This document shows, in pieces, positions 1 to 9,439 of a stretch of DNA of 64,000 nt (its first letter is position 1; every line of letters starts with the position of its first letter). This stretch comes from Filifactor villosus (GTDB lineage Bacteria; Bacillota; Clostridia; Peptostreptococcales; Filifactoraceae). A program made the translations under genes and the position numbers. The notes beneath the pieces were generated by a model. The model made no database searches and was not told the DNA's origin. It saw only the letters and a program-made list of their open reading frames with translations. The stretch lies in contig NZ_JBHSHL010000014.1 in NCBI RefSeq assembly GCF_042652965.1, positions 186,001 through 250,000 of the forward strand, in the 5' to 3' direction.

Positions 1-625
1 CACGGTATAGAGAGGGGATGTAGGAGCCTTCGACTCTTCTTCCCACATCTTCCAAAAATCTCTTTTTACTGTAAGTTCCTGAAGACCTGTGCTCTTTGTA
101 TAGAGTCATGATCTCCAAAAGAGACTCCTCTCCTTCTCCGATCGAGATAATGTCGGCGATATCCGCTAAAGGCTCGGCATTATAACTGCAAGGACCTCCC
201 ATGATGACCAAAGGCTCATCCTCGCCTCTTTCTTCGGATAAGAGAGGGATCCCCGCCATACTCAACATATTGAGAATGTTCGAATAAGACATCTCATACT
301 GGAGAGTAAAACCCACAAAGTCAAAGTCCCTGACGGGTGTTTTACTTTCCAAAGAAAACAGAGGAATGTTATTTTCCTTCATCTGCTTTTCCATATCATC
401 CGCCACGGCAAAGACTCTCTCGCACCAGATATCGGGCTCGTTGTTCAAAACTCCGTATAGGATGTGCATCCCCAAATGACTCATCCCTATCTCGTACAGA
501 TCGGGAAAGGCGAAGGCAAAGCGTATCTTTACATCCTTGAGCTCTTTGATCACCTGATTTATTTCATTTCCGACATAACGTGCCGGTTTTTCTACCTTCC
601 TTAACACTCGGTATAGTTGTTCCAA
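1..625 (-). CDS. B12-binding-like/radical SAM protein, N-terminal part (cut by window edge)
   Basis: The first 208 codons of a longer protein run off the left edge. The start is TTG at 625, with AGGGGG ending 10 nt upstream; no in-frame ATG lies near it. The translation begins LEQLYRVLRKVEKPARYVG and contains FPDLYEIGMSHLGMHILY and IMGGPCSYNAEP. These are the hallmarks I recall for the N-terminal half of the large radical SAM family TIGR03960. The iron-sulfur cysteine motif would lie further downstream, outside the window. The substrate of this family is not established. It is transcribed towards the left edge, away from glmM. Confidence 0.8.
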   Translation of the reverse strand, partial: MEQLYRVLRKVEKPARYVGNEINQVIKELKDVKIRFAFAFPDLYEIGMSHLGMHILYGVLNNEPDIWCERVFAVADDMEKQMKENNIPLFSLESKTPVRDFDFVGFTLQYEMSYSNILNMLSMAGIPLLSEERGEDEPLVIMGGPCSYNAEPLADIADIISIGEGEESLLEIMTLYKEHRSSGTYSKKRFLEDVGRRVEGSYIPSLYR

Positions 626-709
626 TCTTAATAATCCCCCTAATTGATTATCTCCTGTGTTTTTCTTTGTTTCATTCAAGAACATTTACTTTTTCCAATT
701 TTGATTTTA

Positions 710-820
710 ATACTGTTTTCCGATCGAAGTATAGTTATCAACACTCACATCCCAAAGATTCGTTGTATCTCCCCTAGAATAAAGCTGATTGGTATGAACG
801 CTTCAAACGGATAATGGTAT
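710..820 (+). repeat. MITE-like 111 bp repeat, copy 1 (diverged)
   Basis: It starts ATACTGTTTTCCGATCGAAG and ends GGATAATGGTAT, matching both ends of the four better-conserved copies at 23565, 25831, 49750 and 61292. The left third aligns well with the copy at 49750 read on the opposite strand, while the middle has diverged. It fills most of the otherwise empty 313 bp between the radical SAM gene and glmM and may overlap the upstream region of the radical SAM gene. Confidence 0.6.
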
Positions 821-892
821 AAAATAAACTCTTTGACTTCAAATACAAGGACATCTTGAAAAGACAAAGCATGCGTTTTTCTGTCAACATAG

Positions 893-930
893 ATTAAAAT
901 ACGCCAATTAAAAAGTGCTAATTGGCGTAT
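893..930 (-). terminator. terminator of the cdaA-cdaR-glmM operon
   Basis: A perfect 12 bp inverted repeat (ATACGCCAATTA, 899-910, with its complement at 919-930) surrounds an 8 nt loop. It begins 9 nt after the glmM stop and is followed on the minus strand by a TTTTAAT tract. Confidence 0.8.
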
Positions 931-938
931 GTCTCCTC

Positions 939-2285
939 CTATGACAGCTTTGATTCAATCAAAGAAACAAGGTTCTTCGCTTCTTTTTCAATTATCTGTA
1001 TATCTTTTCCTTCTATCATGACCCTGACTAAAGGCTCTGTTCCCGAAGGGCGGATCAAGACCCTTCCTTTTCCGTGAAATACTTCTTCGATCCTCTTAAT
1101 TTCATTTTGAATATCGATATCATCCAAGTACGAGTTCTTATTCTCAGGCTTTACCTTTGCATTGATCAGTATCTGAGGATACACTTCCATGATCGAGGCG
1201 AGTTCATTGAGTTTCTTGCCCTCCTCCTTCATGATATTACAGATGATAAGAGAGGATAAAATACCGTCTCCCGTAGTATTATAATCGCTAAATATCATAT
1301 GCCCCGACTGTTCTCCGCCTATGCAGTAGTCCTTCTCCAACATATCGGCCAAAACATACCGATCTCCTACTGCTGTAATGGAAAGGTCTATTCCCAGTTC
1401 TTGTGCGGCGATCTTCAGACCGAGGTTACTCATTACCGTTACAACCAAGGTGTTATTTTTAAGTTTACCTTTTTTCTTGAAATTTTTTGCTGCAATCAAA
1501 AGGAGTTTGTCTCCATCGACGATCTCTCCCTTTTCGTCTATTGCCAAAAATCGATCTGCATCTCCATCGTAGGCAATACCGATATCTGAAGAGTTTCGGA
1601 TTACGGCTTCCCTAAGGGCTTCCATATGGGTGGAACCGCAGTTGAGGTTGATATTGTACCCGTCAGGGCTATTACCTATTACATGGACCTTTGCTCCCAA
1701 ACTCTCAAAAACTTCCGGGGCAATGGAGTAGGCCGCACCGTTGCTACAATCTATTGTAACATTGAGACCGGACAGATTGTTTTCAATACAACTCGCCACA
1801 AAGGAAGAATACGCAGATCTTGCTTCGTGCTCTTCTACTTTTCGTCCCACTTTTTCCGCTTTTCTCTCAGGGGGATGTTCCATATAGTACTCTATTTCTT
1901 CTTCGAGCTCATCAGGGAGCTTAAATCCTTTGGAATCAAAAAACTTTATACCGTTATATTCTGCAGGGTTGTGGGAGGCGGAGATCACAACACCCGCATC
2001 TGCACCGTATTTTCTCGTCAAATAAGCAACGGCAGGAGTAGGTGCGATTCCCACATCAATAACATCGACACCGACACTCATCACTCCCGCAGCGATCGCC
2101 GAGGAAAGCATATCTTTAGAAATACGGGTATCCGTTCCGATAACGATTTTTACCGTCTCCGAGGAGCTCTGTTGGTGTTTTTTCAACACAAAGGCTCCGG
2201 CAGCTCCGACTCGGTATGCAAATTCCGCGGATAGATCGGAATTTGCTACTCCTCTTACTCCATCTGTTCCGAAATATTTTCTCAT
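939..2285 (-). CDS. glmM: phosphoglucosamine mutase
   Basis: It interconverts glucosamine-6-phosphate and glucosamine-1-phosphate, the step that feeds UDP-GlcNAc and peptidoglycan synthesis. The 448-residue length is normal for the family. ISASHNP carries the phosphorylated catalytic serine (about residue 104), YDGDADR (about 243) is the metal-binding loop, and IRPSGTEP near the C-terminus binds the substrate phosphate. The ATG at 2285 has a GGAGAG site. It is the last gene of a cdaA-cdaR-glmM cassette, the usual Firmicutes order that links c-di-AMP synthesis to cell-wall precursor supply; GlmM is known to bind and inhibit CdaA in relatives. Confidence 0.97.
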   Translation of the reverse strand: MRKYFGTDGVRGVANSDLSAEFAYRVGAAGAFVLKKHQQSSSETVKIVIGTDTRISKDMLSSAIAAGVMSVGVDVIDVGIAPTPAVAYLTRKYGADAGVVISASHNPAEYNGIKFFDSKGFKLPDELEEEIEYYMEHPPERKAEKVGRKVEEHEARSAYSSFVASCIENNLSGLNVTIDCSNGAAYSIAPEVFESLGAKVHVIGNSPDGYNINLNCGSTHMEALREAVIRNSSDIGIAYDGDADRFLAIDEKGEIVDGDKLLLIAAKNFKKKGKLKNNTLVVTVMSNLGLKIAAQELGIDLSITAVGDRYVLADMLEKDYCIGGEQSGHMIFSDYNTTGDGILSSLIICNIMKEEGKKLNELASIMEVYPQILINAKVKPENKNSYLDDIDIQNEIKRIEEVFHGKGRVLIRPSGTEPLVRVMIEGKDIQIIEKEAKNLVSLIESKLS

Positions 2286-2316
2286 TTCTTCTACTCTCCT
2301 ATTCTTAAGGTTTCAA

Positions 2317-3528
2317 TTATTGCAGTACGGAATCAGAGTTGTAGCTGAAGGTTACAGATCGAGGTTCGATATTGTATTCATCGATCGGAAGATCGGTCTC
2401 CAACACAATGGGGATCCTCAAAGTTCCTTCATCCATCTTCTCTTTATCCATGGATAATACAACATTACTTTCTTCCAATTCGTCTTCAAACTCTTTGCTT
2501 ATCGATACGCTGTAGGTGATGTCGGGGATCTCTGAGCGAAGAAATTCTTCCTCATCACGGGAGAAGTTTCTCAAGTCGATTTTATCAGCTGACAACACAA
2601 AGGTCTTTTCAATCAAGTTCTCTGCAGAACGTTTCAAGATAACTTCGTTCACACTTGTAGTGATACCGGGCGGAACATCCAACTTGATCTTTTCATCCAG
2701 CCTTCCCTGCAACTCCGATGAATTGATCAACTGTGTATAGATTCCTTTGATGGAATCGATCCTGTTCTTTGTTCCGCTTATCGTTACTTTGTCCGGCACA
2801 GCCTTGTATGCCGAAAGCAGGACTCCCTCATTATTGGTATCTATAATATTGGGTAAGACATCCACCGTTTTTTTGTGATTGATCACTACTCTGACGAATA
2901 CATATTCCGTATTTAGGGTCACATTGGCGACCTCTTTTCCGTTATCATCGATTGGAAGAAGGTTGATTTTTTGGCTGAAATCTTCTTCCTGACCCGATAG
3001 ATCAACCCTTGCTATCACCTTGTCTACCTTATCCAATTGAGACTGAGGACCTTCGATGTAAGTTGCCTTGACGTTGGAGTCAATAACCTTTACTTCTCTG
3101 TCTTCAGGCAGGGAGTTGACCGTTACGATCTCCACTGTTCGGCTTTGAACCTTGAGTTTATCCAGCTCTATATAGATGTCTCCGGGAACGATTTCGTAGG
3201 TGATTCGTGTAGGGAGTTCCGCCTTTAGCACTGCTCTGTTAGCCCCAACCTTTGGGTTGGAGATGATCCCGTTCAAAGAAAAGTTATCCGGGGTGATTTT
3301 CGAAATATCGCTGTTTTTTCCCCTCACCCTAAGACGAATGGAAGGAAGGCTCCCTATAGGAGTAAATTCGTTTTCCTGTGCGCCTTCATAAGAAAAACGA
3401 ATGTTGTTTATCAAAATATCCTTTGTATCAATAGGATCTACCACCGCCATTACATAAAACCATAGAAAAAAAGAACATAACAGAGAAAACATCTTGATCC
3501 CCATATTCTTTTCAAATATTTTATTCAT
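2317..3528 (-). CDS. cdaR: CdaR (YbbR-domain) regulator of diadenylate cyclase
   Basis: This 403-residue protein has one N-terminal membrane segment (about residues 12-30, FSLLCSFFLWFYVMAVV) followed by an extracytoplasmic part made of several YbbR-like beta repeats of about 80 residues. Family members sit outside the membrane next to the cyclase CdaA and modulate its activity. The first codon overlaps the last codons of cdaA by 8 bp, so translation is probably coupled. The next gene, glmM, follows after 31 bp. Confidence 0.93.
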   Translation of the reverse strand: MNKIFEKNMGIKMFSLLCSFFLWFYVMAVVDPIDTKDILINNIRFSYEGAQENEFTPIGSLPSIRLRVRGKNSDISKITPDNFSLNGIISNPKVGANRAVLKAELPTRITYEIVPGDIYIELDKLKVQSRTVEIVTVNSLPEDREVKVIDSNVKATYIEGPQSQLDKVDKVIARVDLSGQEEDFSQKINLLPIDDNGKEVANVTLNTEYVFVRVVINHKKTVDVLPNIIDTNNEGVLLSAYKAVPDKVTISGTKNRIDSIKGIYTQLINSSELQGRLDEKIKLDVPPGITTSVNEVILKRSAENLIEKTFVLSADKIDLRNFSRDEEEFLRSEIPDITYSVSISKEFEDELEESNVVLSMDKEKMDEGTLRIPIVLETDLPIDEYNIEPRSVTFSYNSDSVLQ

Positions 3529-4414
3529 CTTGCTTACTCACCTTCTTTGCCATAAAAGAATATTTGACAGGCTCTTCCATCAACGAATCGACCAGTTGTT
3601 TGCGAAGCTCATCTTCCTTAAGTCCCTTGCGCAGTTTTCCACTTATAGCAACGGACATCGCTCCCGTCTCCTCGGAAACGACCACAGAGATACAGTCGGA
3701 GCGTTCGCTGATCCCAAGTGCCGCCCTATGTCTTGTCCCAAGCTCCTGGTTCAAGAACTTGTTTTCTGTCAAAGGCAAAAAACAACCTGCTGCAATGATT
3801 TTATTTTTTCGGATAACAACGGCACCGTCATGCAACGGCGTATTGGGAATAAAGATATTGATGAGCAACTGTCTTGAAATATCGGCATCCAAAAAGGTTC
3901 CCGTCTGTATTACTTCATTGATCCCCGTTTTTCTCTCTATTACAATGAGGGCTCCGATCTTCTGTCTGGATAAAGAAGAGCAGCCTTCAACCAATTCATC
4001 GATAACTTTTTCCGTATCACCCCTCGAGGCTTTCATATTTGGAGATATGAACTTGGCTTGTCCGAGGTGTTCCAAGATTCTTCTCAACTCGGGTTGGAAC
4101 ACGACGACAAGAGCAAACATTCCTGCCTTGATAGTATTGTTGAGCAACCATGACACGGAATGGAGTTTTGAAAATTCCGCAGCCTTGGTGATGAATAAAA
4201 GGATGAGGATCCCTTTCATCAACTGTTCAGCCCTGGTTTCTTTTATCAGTAAATAAAGTTTATAGAAAATAAAAGAAACGATCAAAATATCAAAGAGATC
4301 TTTGATCTGTATATTAATAAGAATATCCTTAAGATTCCACAAAAAAATCAACTCCAGTTTAAACTTGATCGCAAACATCTGTAACATTACTAGATTAACA
4401 TATCTCTGATACAA
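3521..4414 (-). CDS. cdaA: membrane diadenylate cyclase CdaA
   Basis: It makes cyclic di-AMP from two ATP. Three N-terminal membrane segments (within about residues 35-115) precede a DAC domain with the diagnostic PLHDGAVVI and GTRHRAALG motifs, which form the active site, and a conserved SEETGAMSVA stretch. The start is uncertain: TTG at 4414 gives 297 residues, while ATG codons at 4387 and 4378 are also possible, and none has a strong ribosome binding site. It is first in the cassette with cdaR and glmM and divergent from the carboxypeptidase gene, so promoters for both should lie in 4415-4602. Confidence 0.95.
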   Translation of the reverse strand: MYQRYVNLVMLQMFAIKFKLELIFLWNLKDILINIQIKDLFDILIVSFIFYKLYLLIKETRAEQLMKGILILLFITKAAEFSKLHSVSWLLNNTIKAGMFALVVVFQPELRRILEHLGQAKFISPNMKASRGDTEKVIDELVEGCSSLSRQKIGALIVIERKTGINEVIQTGTFLDADISRQLLINIFIPNTPLHDGAVVIRKNKIIAAGCFLPLTENKFLNQELGTRHRAALGISERSDCISVVVSEETGAMSVAISGKLRKGLKEDELRKQLVDSLMEEPVKYSFMAKKVSKQDE

Positions 4415-4524
4415 TTTCTAGCAAATTTATTTCTGATTAATCATATTGTAACAAAGTTTTAAAACTTATTCGCATCGTGTAGAAATAAAAATCTTGAACA
4501 ATTATCGTATTTTTTACGGATTAG

Positions 4525-4556
4525 TTGTTTTGTTCTATCGTTTTTTTTGTTATACT
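4525..4556 (+). promoter_or_regulatory. possible sigma-A-type promoter of the carboxypeptidase gene
   Basis: TATACT at 4551-4556 is preceded by TTGTTT (4525-4530) and by TTGTTC (4530-4535), giving spacings of 20 or 15 bp, neither ideal. The site lies about 45 bp before the start codon in the divergent intergenic region. Confidence 0.35.
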
Positions 4557-4602
4557 ATACCCGTTAATCAAAATACACCTTCAAAGGAGGATGATATGAC
4601 CA

Positions 4603-5910
4603 ATGTTTTTTCGTAAAAAGCGTTCTATACGTCTTTGTGCAACTTGTTTCATCTGTCTGTTTTTATTCGTGTTTACCGGCTCGGCTTTTGCAGCAAAAGA
4701 ACCTTCACTCACCTGTTCTGCTGCTGTTTTGATCGAATTTGACACCGGAAAGGTTTTATATGATAAAAATATGAACGAACCAATGTATCCCGCCTCAACA
4801 ACAAAGATAATGACAGCTTTGCTCGCATTGGAAAATTTGGATCTGAAAAAACAAATCACTGTACCTGATACCTTCGGCCCCGCCGAAGGAAGTGCGATGT
4901 ATCTTCTCCCGGGGGAAACGTTTACGGTGGAAGAACTTCTTCAGGGTTTGATGATAAAATCTGCAAATGATGCGGCTGTACTTTTGGCTTTGGAGATATC
5001 CGGTGATATTTCTTCATTTGCCGAATTGATGAACAAACGTGCTGAAGAGATCGGCTGCACCGGAACTCACTTCACTAATCCGAACGGTTTACACGATCCT
5101 AAGCATACGACAACCGCCCACGACCTTGCCCTTATGGCCAGAGAGGCAATGAAACATGAAGTGTTTCGTGAGTTGATCAAGACCGATTTCATCCAGATCC
5201 ATGCTACTGAGCAGACACCTGAAATCCGATACTATCGAAATACAAATCGTTTTTTATGGTCATCTCAGAAAATAGATTACAACGGGACACAGATTCCTAT
5301 CAAATACGATGTTGTCGACGGTGTAAAGACCGGCTTTACGGATGAAGCAAAAAACTGTCTTGTTTCCACAGGAGAAAAAAACGGGATCCGAGTGATCGCG
5401 GTCTCTTTGAAGAATGAAACCTTTGAAGTTTACAAAAACTCAAGAAAACTGTTGGACTACGGATTTGAAAACTTTCAAAAAAAATCTTTAGTCTCGGCAA
5501 ATGAAATCGTTGGAAGCCAAGAATTTCCAAAGACGGTTGAAAAAAAATTGGATTTTTATGTGAAGGATAATTTCGTTCTGGTAGAGAATATTAACAGTAA
5601 CAGTTCTTATGTTTTTGAAGTTCTCCTCAAAGAAGGACTTCAAGCCCCCGTTCAAAAAGACGACTTGATTGGGGAGTATCTCATAAAGCAGAACGGCACC
5701 TTAATACAAAGTCTTCCTCTTTATGCGAACAACTCGTTGGAATCGATCTACAGTATGAACAATATTTTGAAGCGGGCACAAGAGTACAAATTTTACTTGA
5801 TCGCAGGTTTTATCGGCTTCATTGTGATGTTGATCCTGCTCAAGATTTTGATCCAAAGGCTTTTTTTCCGCAGGAGAAAAAGAAAATCGACCCATATAAA
5901 CCGTTTTTAG
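4603..5910 (+). CDS. D-alanyl-D-alanine carboxypeptidase (S11 family)
   Basis: This penicillin-binding protein trims the terminal D-Ala from peptidoglycan stem peptides on the outer face of the membrane. The 435 residues comprise a signal peptide (1-30, ending GSAFA), a catalytic domain with STTK (nucleophile Ser65), SAN (120-122) and KTG (242-244), a PBP5-type C-terminal beta domain, and a C-terminal membrane anchor at about 400-422 followed by arginines and lysines. AAAGGAGG lies 12 nt before the ATG; two closer ATGs (4591, 4595) open frames that stop at once. It is one of the few plus-strand genes here and is divergent from cdaA. Confidence 0.93.
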   Translation: MFFRKKRSIRLCATCFICLFLFVFTGSAFAAKEPSLTCSAAVLIEFDTGKVLYDKNMNEPMYPASTTKIMTALLALENLDLKKQITVPDTFGPAEGSAMYLLPGETFTVEELLQGLMIKSANDAAVLLALEISGDISSFAELMNKRAEEIGCTGTHFTNPNGLHDPKHTTTAHDLALMAREAMKHEVFRELIKTDFIQIHATEQTPEIRYYRNTNRFLWSSQKIDYNGTQIPIKYDVVDGVKTGFTDEAKNCLVSTGEKNGIRVIAVSLKNETFEVYKNSRKLLDYGFENFQKKSLVSANEIVGSQEFPKTVEKKLDFYVKDNFVLVENINSNSSYVFEVLLKEGLQAPVQKDDLIGEYLIKQNGTLIQSLPLYANNSLESIYSMNNILKRAQEYKFYLIAGFIGFIVMLILLKILIQRLFFRRRKRKSTHINRF

Positions 5911-5981
5911 ATAATTTATAATGCTTATTTTTACAATTGATGGTACAATATAATTATACTTTTATATAGGAGGTTTTTCAA

Positions 5982-6392
5982 ATGATAAAACTAATTTTAG
6001 GCGAAGCGGGAAGTGGAAAAACAAAACAAATACTAGAGATGGCAAACCAAGATGTGGAAACTGCAAAAGGTGAAATTGCATTTTTAGAACCTACTTCCAA
6101 ACACCTTCATCAGCTCCATCGTGATATCAGACTCATCTCTACAGAAGAGTTCCAAATAGATACTCGTAATTCTGTTTACGGTCTGCTATGCGGTCTGTTA
6201 AGCGCAAATTACGACATCGAAAAAATATACATTGACAGTTTAGATAAGATGATTGGTTCGATCGACAGCAATATCATCGATTTTGTGGAAATGGTCGACG
6301 AGTTGGCAAACGATAGAGATATCGAGGTCATTATCGCTTGTAACATTGAAGACCCTGAAATTTTAAAAGCTTTAGAAAAGTTTTCTAACTAA
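5982..6392 (+). CDS. small P-loop NTPase-like protein of unknown function
   Basis: This 136-residue protein opens with a textbook Walker A motif (GEAGSGKT, residues 7-14). A Walker-B-like hydrophobic strand, KIYIDSLDKMI, lies at about residues 84-94, and an EVIIACN strand near the end resembles a sensor strand. No other domain fits in this length. AGGAGG lies upstream of the ATG, and a strong terminator follows, so it is a single-gene unit or the end of the carboxypeptidase transcript. I recall similar short P-loop proteins, sometimes mislabelled PilT, in clostridial genomes, but I know of no tested role. It may act on nucleotides with a partner. Confidence 0.75.
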   Translation: MIKLILGEAGSGKTKQILEMANQDVETAKGEIAFLEPTSKHLHQLHRDIRLISTEEFQIDTRNSVYGLLCGLLSANYDIEKIYIDSLDKMIGSIDSNIIDFVEMVDELANDRDIEVIIACNIEDPEILKALEKFSN

Positions 6393-6420
6393 GCTTATAA
6401 CAATTCTTTGATTATCTTAT

Positions 6421-6459
6421 AAAAAAGTACGGCAGTGCAAATAACTGCCGTACTTTTTT
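6421..6459 (+). terminator. terminator after the P-loop gene
   Basis: A 16 bp stem (6421-6436 with 6444-6459), with AGTACGGCAGT as its core, encloses a 7 nt loop. The A-rich base and T-rich end make it usable from both strands. Confidence 0.9.
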
Positions 6460-6556
6460 TATACTTTATTGTCTATACTATTCTCCGTTTGAGATGCCCT
6501 GCCGGACTTTCAATATTCTTGATATTTGAAGTGTTTCAACAGAACTTGAGCAATAC

Positions 6557-6602
6557 AAAAATATGGGCCAAGAAGAAACCGATCTCTTCTGCCCATATTT
6601 TG
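6557..6602 (-). terminator. long hairpin after pnp, probable terminator
   Basis: The outer stem AAATATGGGC pairs with GCCCATATTT (6558-6568 with 6591-6601), and an inner stem AGAAGA/TCTTCT (6571-6576 with 6585-6590) continues it. On the minus strand it ends in a short T run. It lies 65 nt after the pnp stop. A further inverted pair (TGATATTTGAA near 6520 and its complement near 6633) flanks it. Confidence 0.6.
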
Positions 6603-6665
6603 CGGTTTTTTGCTACTGCCTGCAACGAAGTTCAAATATCAAAACTTTTCTCTGTCTACAGGCAT

Positions 6666-8843
6666 TTATCTTCTCTTATTATGATTGTTATCAAAGCGGT
6701 TATTTCTATTAGGTCGATGGTTTTTCTTATCTTTTTCCGAAACATAGTCGATCTCCAAGCCCTTTTCTTTTTGAAGCACCGCTCGTCTCGACAGGTTCAT
6801 CCTTCCTTGAGGATCCACTTCCATCAACATAACATCGACTTCATCTCCGACCTTCCATAAGCTTTCAACGCTCGCAGTCCTTTGGGTATCTGCTTGGGAG
6901 ATATGGATGAGGCCTTCTTTTCCGGGAAGGAATTCTGCAAAGGCTCCGAAGTCCATCAAGCGAGTAACTTTGGCACGGTAGGTCTTACCGACTTCGGGCT
7001 CTTCTACGATCGCTTCGATCATTTCCTTAGCCAGTTTACCTTTATCTCTCTCTACAGCAAGGATGAAGATGTTTCCGTCCTGCTCAATATCGATTTTAGC
7101 ACCTGTCTCATCTATGATCTTGTTAATCACCTTTCCGCCGGTTCCGATGACTTCTCTTATCTTTTCAGGATCGATCTTCATTTGAAGGACCATAGGAGCA
7201 TATGGAGAGATCTCCTCTCTGGGGCGATCGATGACTTCCTTCATTTTATCGAGGATATGAAGTCTGCCTTTCCTTGCTTGTTCCAGAGCTTTTGTAAGGA
7301 TCTCTTCATCGATCCCCGAGATCTTAATGTCCATCTGGATCGCAGTGATCCCTTCTTCGGTACCCGCGACCTTAAAGTCCATATCTCCGAGGAAGTCTTC
7401 CATACCTTGGATGTCGGACAATATCGCCAAGTGTTCCTCTTCTTTGATTAAGCCCATGGCAATCCCCGCAACCATACGTTTCATAGGAACCCCCGCATCC
7501 AAAAGAGACAGGGTGCTGCCACAAACACTCGCCTGAGAAGTACTTCCATTGGAACTCATAACTTCCGATACCACTCGGATTGCATAAGCGAAGTCTTCCT
7601 TGGAAGGAAGCATGGGAAGGATGGCTCTCTCCGCCAAAGCACCGTGACCTATTTCACGTCGTCCGGGTCCTCTCGAAGGTCGAGCTTCTCCCACACTGTA
7701 GGCCGGGAAGTTGTAATGGTGCATATATCTCTTTTCGACGTTTTCATCCAAACCGTCGAGGGTCTGCATATCTCCAAGTGCTCCAAGAGTCGTAATACTC
7801 ATTACCTGAGTTTGCCCTCTCGTAAAAATGGCACTTCCATGAGTACGAGGAAGATTCCCCACTTCACACCAGATCGGTCGGATCTCATCCATTTGACGGT
7901 TATCCGGACGAATTCGGTCGATGAGGATGAGTTCTCGAACTCCCTCTTTGGTTATCTTATATACCGTTTCATCTACATCCTTGATATTTTCAGGATAAAT
8001 TTGTGCAAAATGTTCCAAGGTCTCCTGCTTTACCTTGTCCATATTCAGCATACGTTCGGTCTTATCCTTTGTCAAAATAGCATCCTTCATCTTTTGTTTT
8101 GCAAAAGAGATGACCTCTTCCTCGATCGCTTCATCCGCCTTAAAGAGGGTGACTTCCATTTTTTCTTTTCCGACTTCCGCGACGATGTCTTCAATAAAAG
8201 CTACGATTTTTTTGATCTCCTCATGTCCGAACAGGATCGCCTTGAGCATAGTGGCCTCATCGACTTCATTGGCTCCGGCTTCCACCATCATAATAGCATC
8301 CTTGGTTCCCGAGACCGTAAGATGAAGATCCGATACGGCACGTTGCTCGACATCGGGATTCAGTATCAGTTTTCCGTCGATCAAACCGACTGCAACGGAG
8401 CCTGTAGGTCCGTTAAACGGAATGGACGAAATGGACAAGGCCACGGAAGAACCGATCATCGCCAGTACGTCCGGAGCCACATCCGGCTCGACAGACAAGA
8501 CGGTAGCTACGACTTGGACATCGTTACGAAATCCTTTCGGGAAAAGGGGACGGATGGGTCTGTCAATCAGGCGCGATGTCAAGATTGCCTTTTCCGAAGG
8601 TCTTCCTTCCCTCTTTATAAATCCTCCCGGGATCTTTCCTACCGAATAGAGTCTCTCTTCAAAGTCCACACTCAGAGGAAAGAAGTCGATTCCCTCTCTT
8701 GGGGCATCTGAATTGGTGGCAGTTACCAAAACAACGGTATCTCCGCATCTGAGCAGGCAGGCACCGTTGGCAAGCTCGGCAACTTTTCCTATTTCAACGC
8801 TCAGTTCCCGTTCTCCAAAGCTTGTACGAAAGATTTTACTCAT
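6666..8843 (-). CDS. pnp: polyribonucleotide nucleotidyltransferase (PNPase)
   Basis: This phosphorolytic 3'-to-5' exoribonuclease takes part in mRNA decay. The 725 residues show the normal order: RNase PH domain 1 (about 5-140), helical domain, RNase PH domain 2 (about 315-460), KH domain (EKIREVIGTGGKVINKI, about 560) and S1 domain (VTRLMDFGAFAEFLPGKEG, about 630), then a short basic Asn-rich tail. The ATG at 8843 follows GGGAG by 7 nt. An upstream TTG at 8861 in the same frame would place the ribosome binding site inside the coding sequence and is rejected. It lies downstream of rpsO, the classical arrangement. Confidence 0.97.
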   Translation of the reverse strand: MSKIFRTSFGERELSVEIGKVAELANGACLLRCGDTVVLVTATNSDAPREGIDFFPLSVDFEERLYSVGKIPGGFIKREGRPSEKAILTSRLIDRPIRPLFPKGFRNDVQVVATVLSVEPDVAPDVLAMIGSSVALSISSIPFNGPTGSVAVGLIDGKLILNPDVEQRAVSDLHLTVSGTKDAIMMVEAGANEVDEATMLKAILFGHEEIKKIVAFIEDIVAEVGKEKMEVTLFKADEAIEEEVISFAKQKMKDAILTKDKTERMLNMDKVKQETLEHFAQIYPENIKDVDETVYKITKEGVRELILIDRIRPDNRQMDEIRPIWCEVGNLPRTHGSAIFTRGQTQVMSITTLGALGDMQTLDGLDENVEKRYMHHYNFPAYSVGEARPSRGPGRREIGHGALAERAILPMLPSKEDFAYAIRVVSEVMSSNGSTSQASVCGSTLSLLDAGVPMKRMVAGIAMGLIKEEEHLAILSDIQGMEDFLGDMDFKVAGTEEGITAIQMDIKISGIDEEILTKALEQARKGRLHILDKMKEVIDRPREEISPYAPMVLQMKIDPEKIREVIGTGGKVINKIIDETGAKIDIEQDGNIFILAVERDKGKLAKEMIEAIVEEPEVGKTYRAKVTRLMDFGAFAEFLPGKEGLIHISQADTQRTASVESLWKVGDEVDVMLMEVDPQGRMNLSRRAVLQKEKGLEIDYVSEKDKKNHRPNRNNRFDNNHNKRR

Positions 8844-9052
8844 TAAATTACTCCCTTTCAAAAATTCTTATATTTTGTATCCTATCGGTATGGTTCCAAA
8901 GGTGTGGAGTTCTGCCTCACAAAAAAGATATGCACAAATACGATCTCTTCGCCGTCCTTTATTGTTTGTGAACGGAGCGATGTATAGAACGCTGTCGTTT
9001 TTCGTATCAGACCTTCTTCCATACCTTCTATAAAATTCGTCCTTTTGTTTTG

Positions 9053-9086
9053 AAAAAAAAGAGCAGGGCTAACCTACTCTTTTTTT
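9053..9086 (-). terminator. terminator or attenuator between rpsO and pnp
   Basis: A-rich and T-rich arms flank GAGCAG/CTACTC. On the minus strand the mismatch becomes a G-U pair, and the hairpin ends in T7-8, only 6 nt after the rpsO stop. Confidence 0.8.
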
Positions 9087-9091
9087 CCATC

Positions 9092-9355
9092 TTATTTTCT
9101 TAAGCCCAATCGTTTAATCAGAGAGTTATATCTTTCCAAATCTTTAGATTTTAGATATTTAAGAAGGTTTCTTCTCGTTCCTACCATTTTAAACAAACCG
9201 CGTCTTGAGTGAAAATCCTTCGGATGTTGTTTCAAGTGGTCGTTTAACTCTAAAATCCTTGCGGTCAATACCGCAACTTGTACTTCCGGAGAACCTGTAT
9301 CTCCCTCGTGTACCGCATACTCTTTGATAATTTGTGTTTTTCTTTCTGCTGTCAT
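9092..9355 (-). CDS. rpsO: 30S ribosomal protein S15
   Basis: This 87-residue primary 16S rRNA-binding protein of the small subunit platform has the typical family length and sequence (HEGDTGSPEVQVAVLT, HLKQHPKDFHSRRGL, a basic C-terminus ending RLGLRK). AGGAGG lies 7 nt before the ATG. It stands between ribF and pnp. S15 often represses its own mRNA by binding the leader; the 80 bp upstream region could hold such a site, but I did not identify a defined fold. Confidence 0.98.
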   Translation of the reverse strand: MTAERKTQIIKEYAVHEGDTGSPEVQVAVLTARILELNDHLKQHPKDFHSRRGLFKMVGTRRNLLKYLKSKDLERYNSLIKRLGLRK

Positions 9356-9439
9356 GTTTATTCCTCCTAAAAAATATTCAGTTCTCCCGTTACAAAGAAT
9401 GGGTCGGAGAATCCAAATTCCGTGTAAGGGTCGTTAACT

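Noticed and set aside
7644..8711. 355-codon plus-strand open frame antisense to pnp
   Set aside because: It lies wholly within the well-supported pnp gene; composition and lack of a start site mark it as a shadow.
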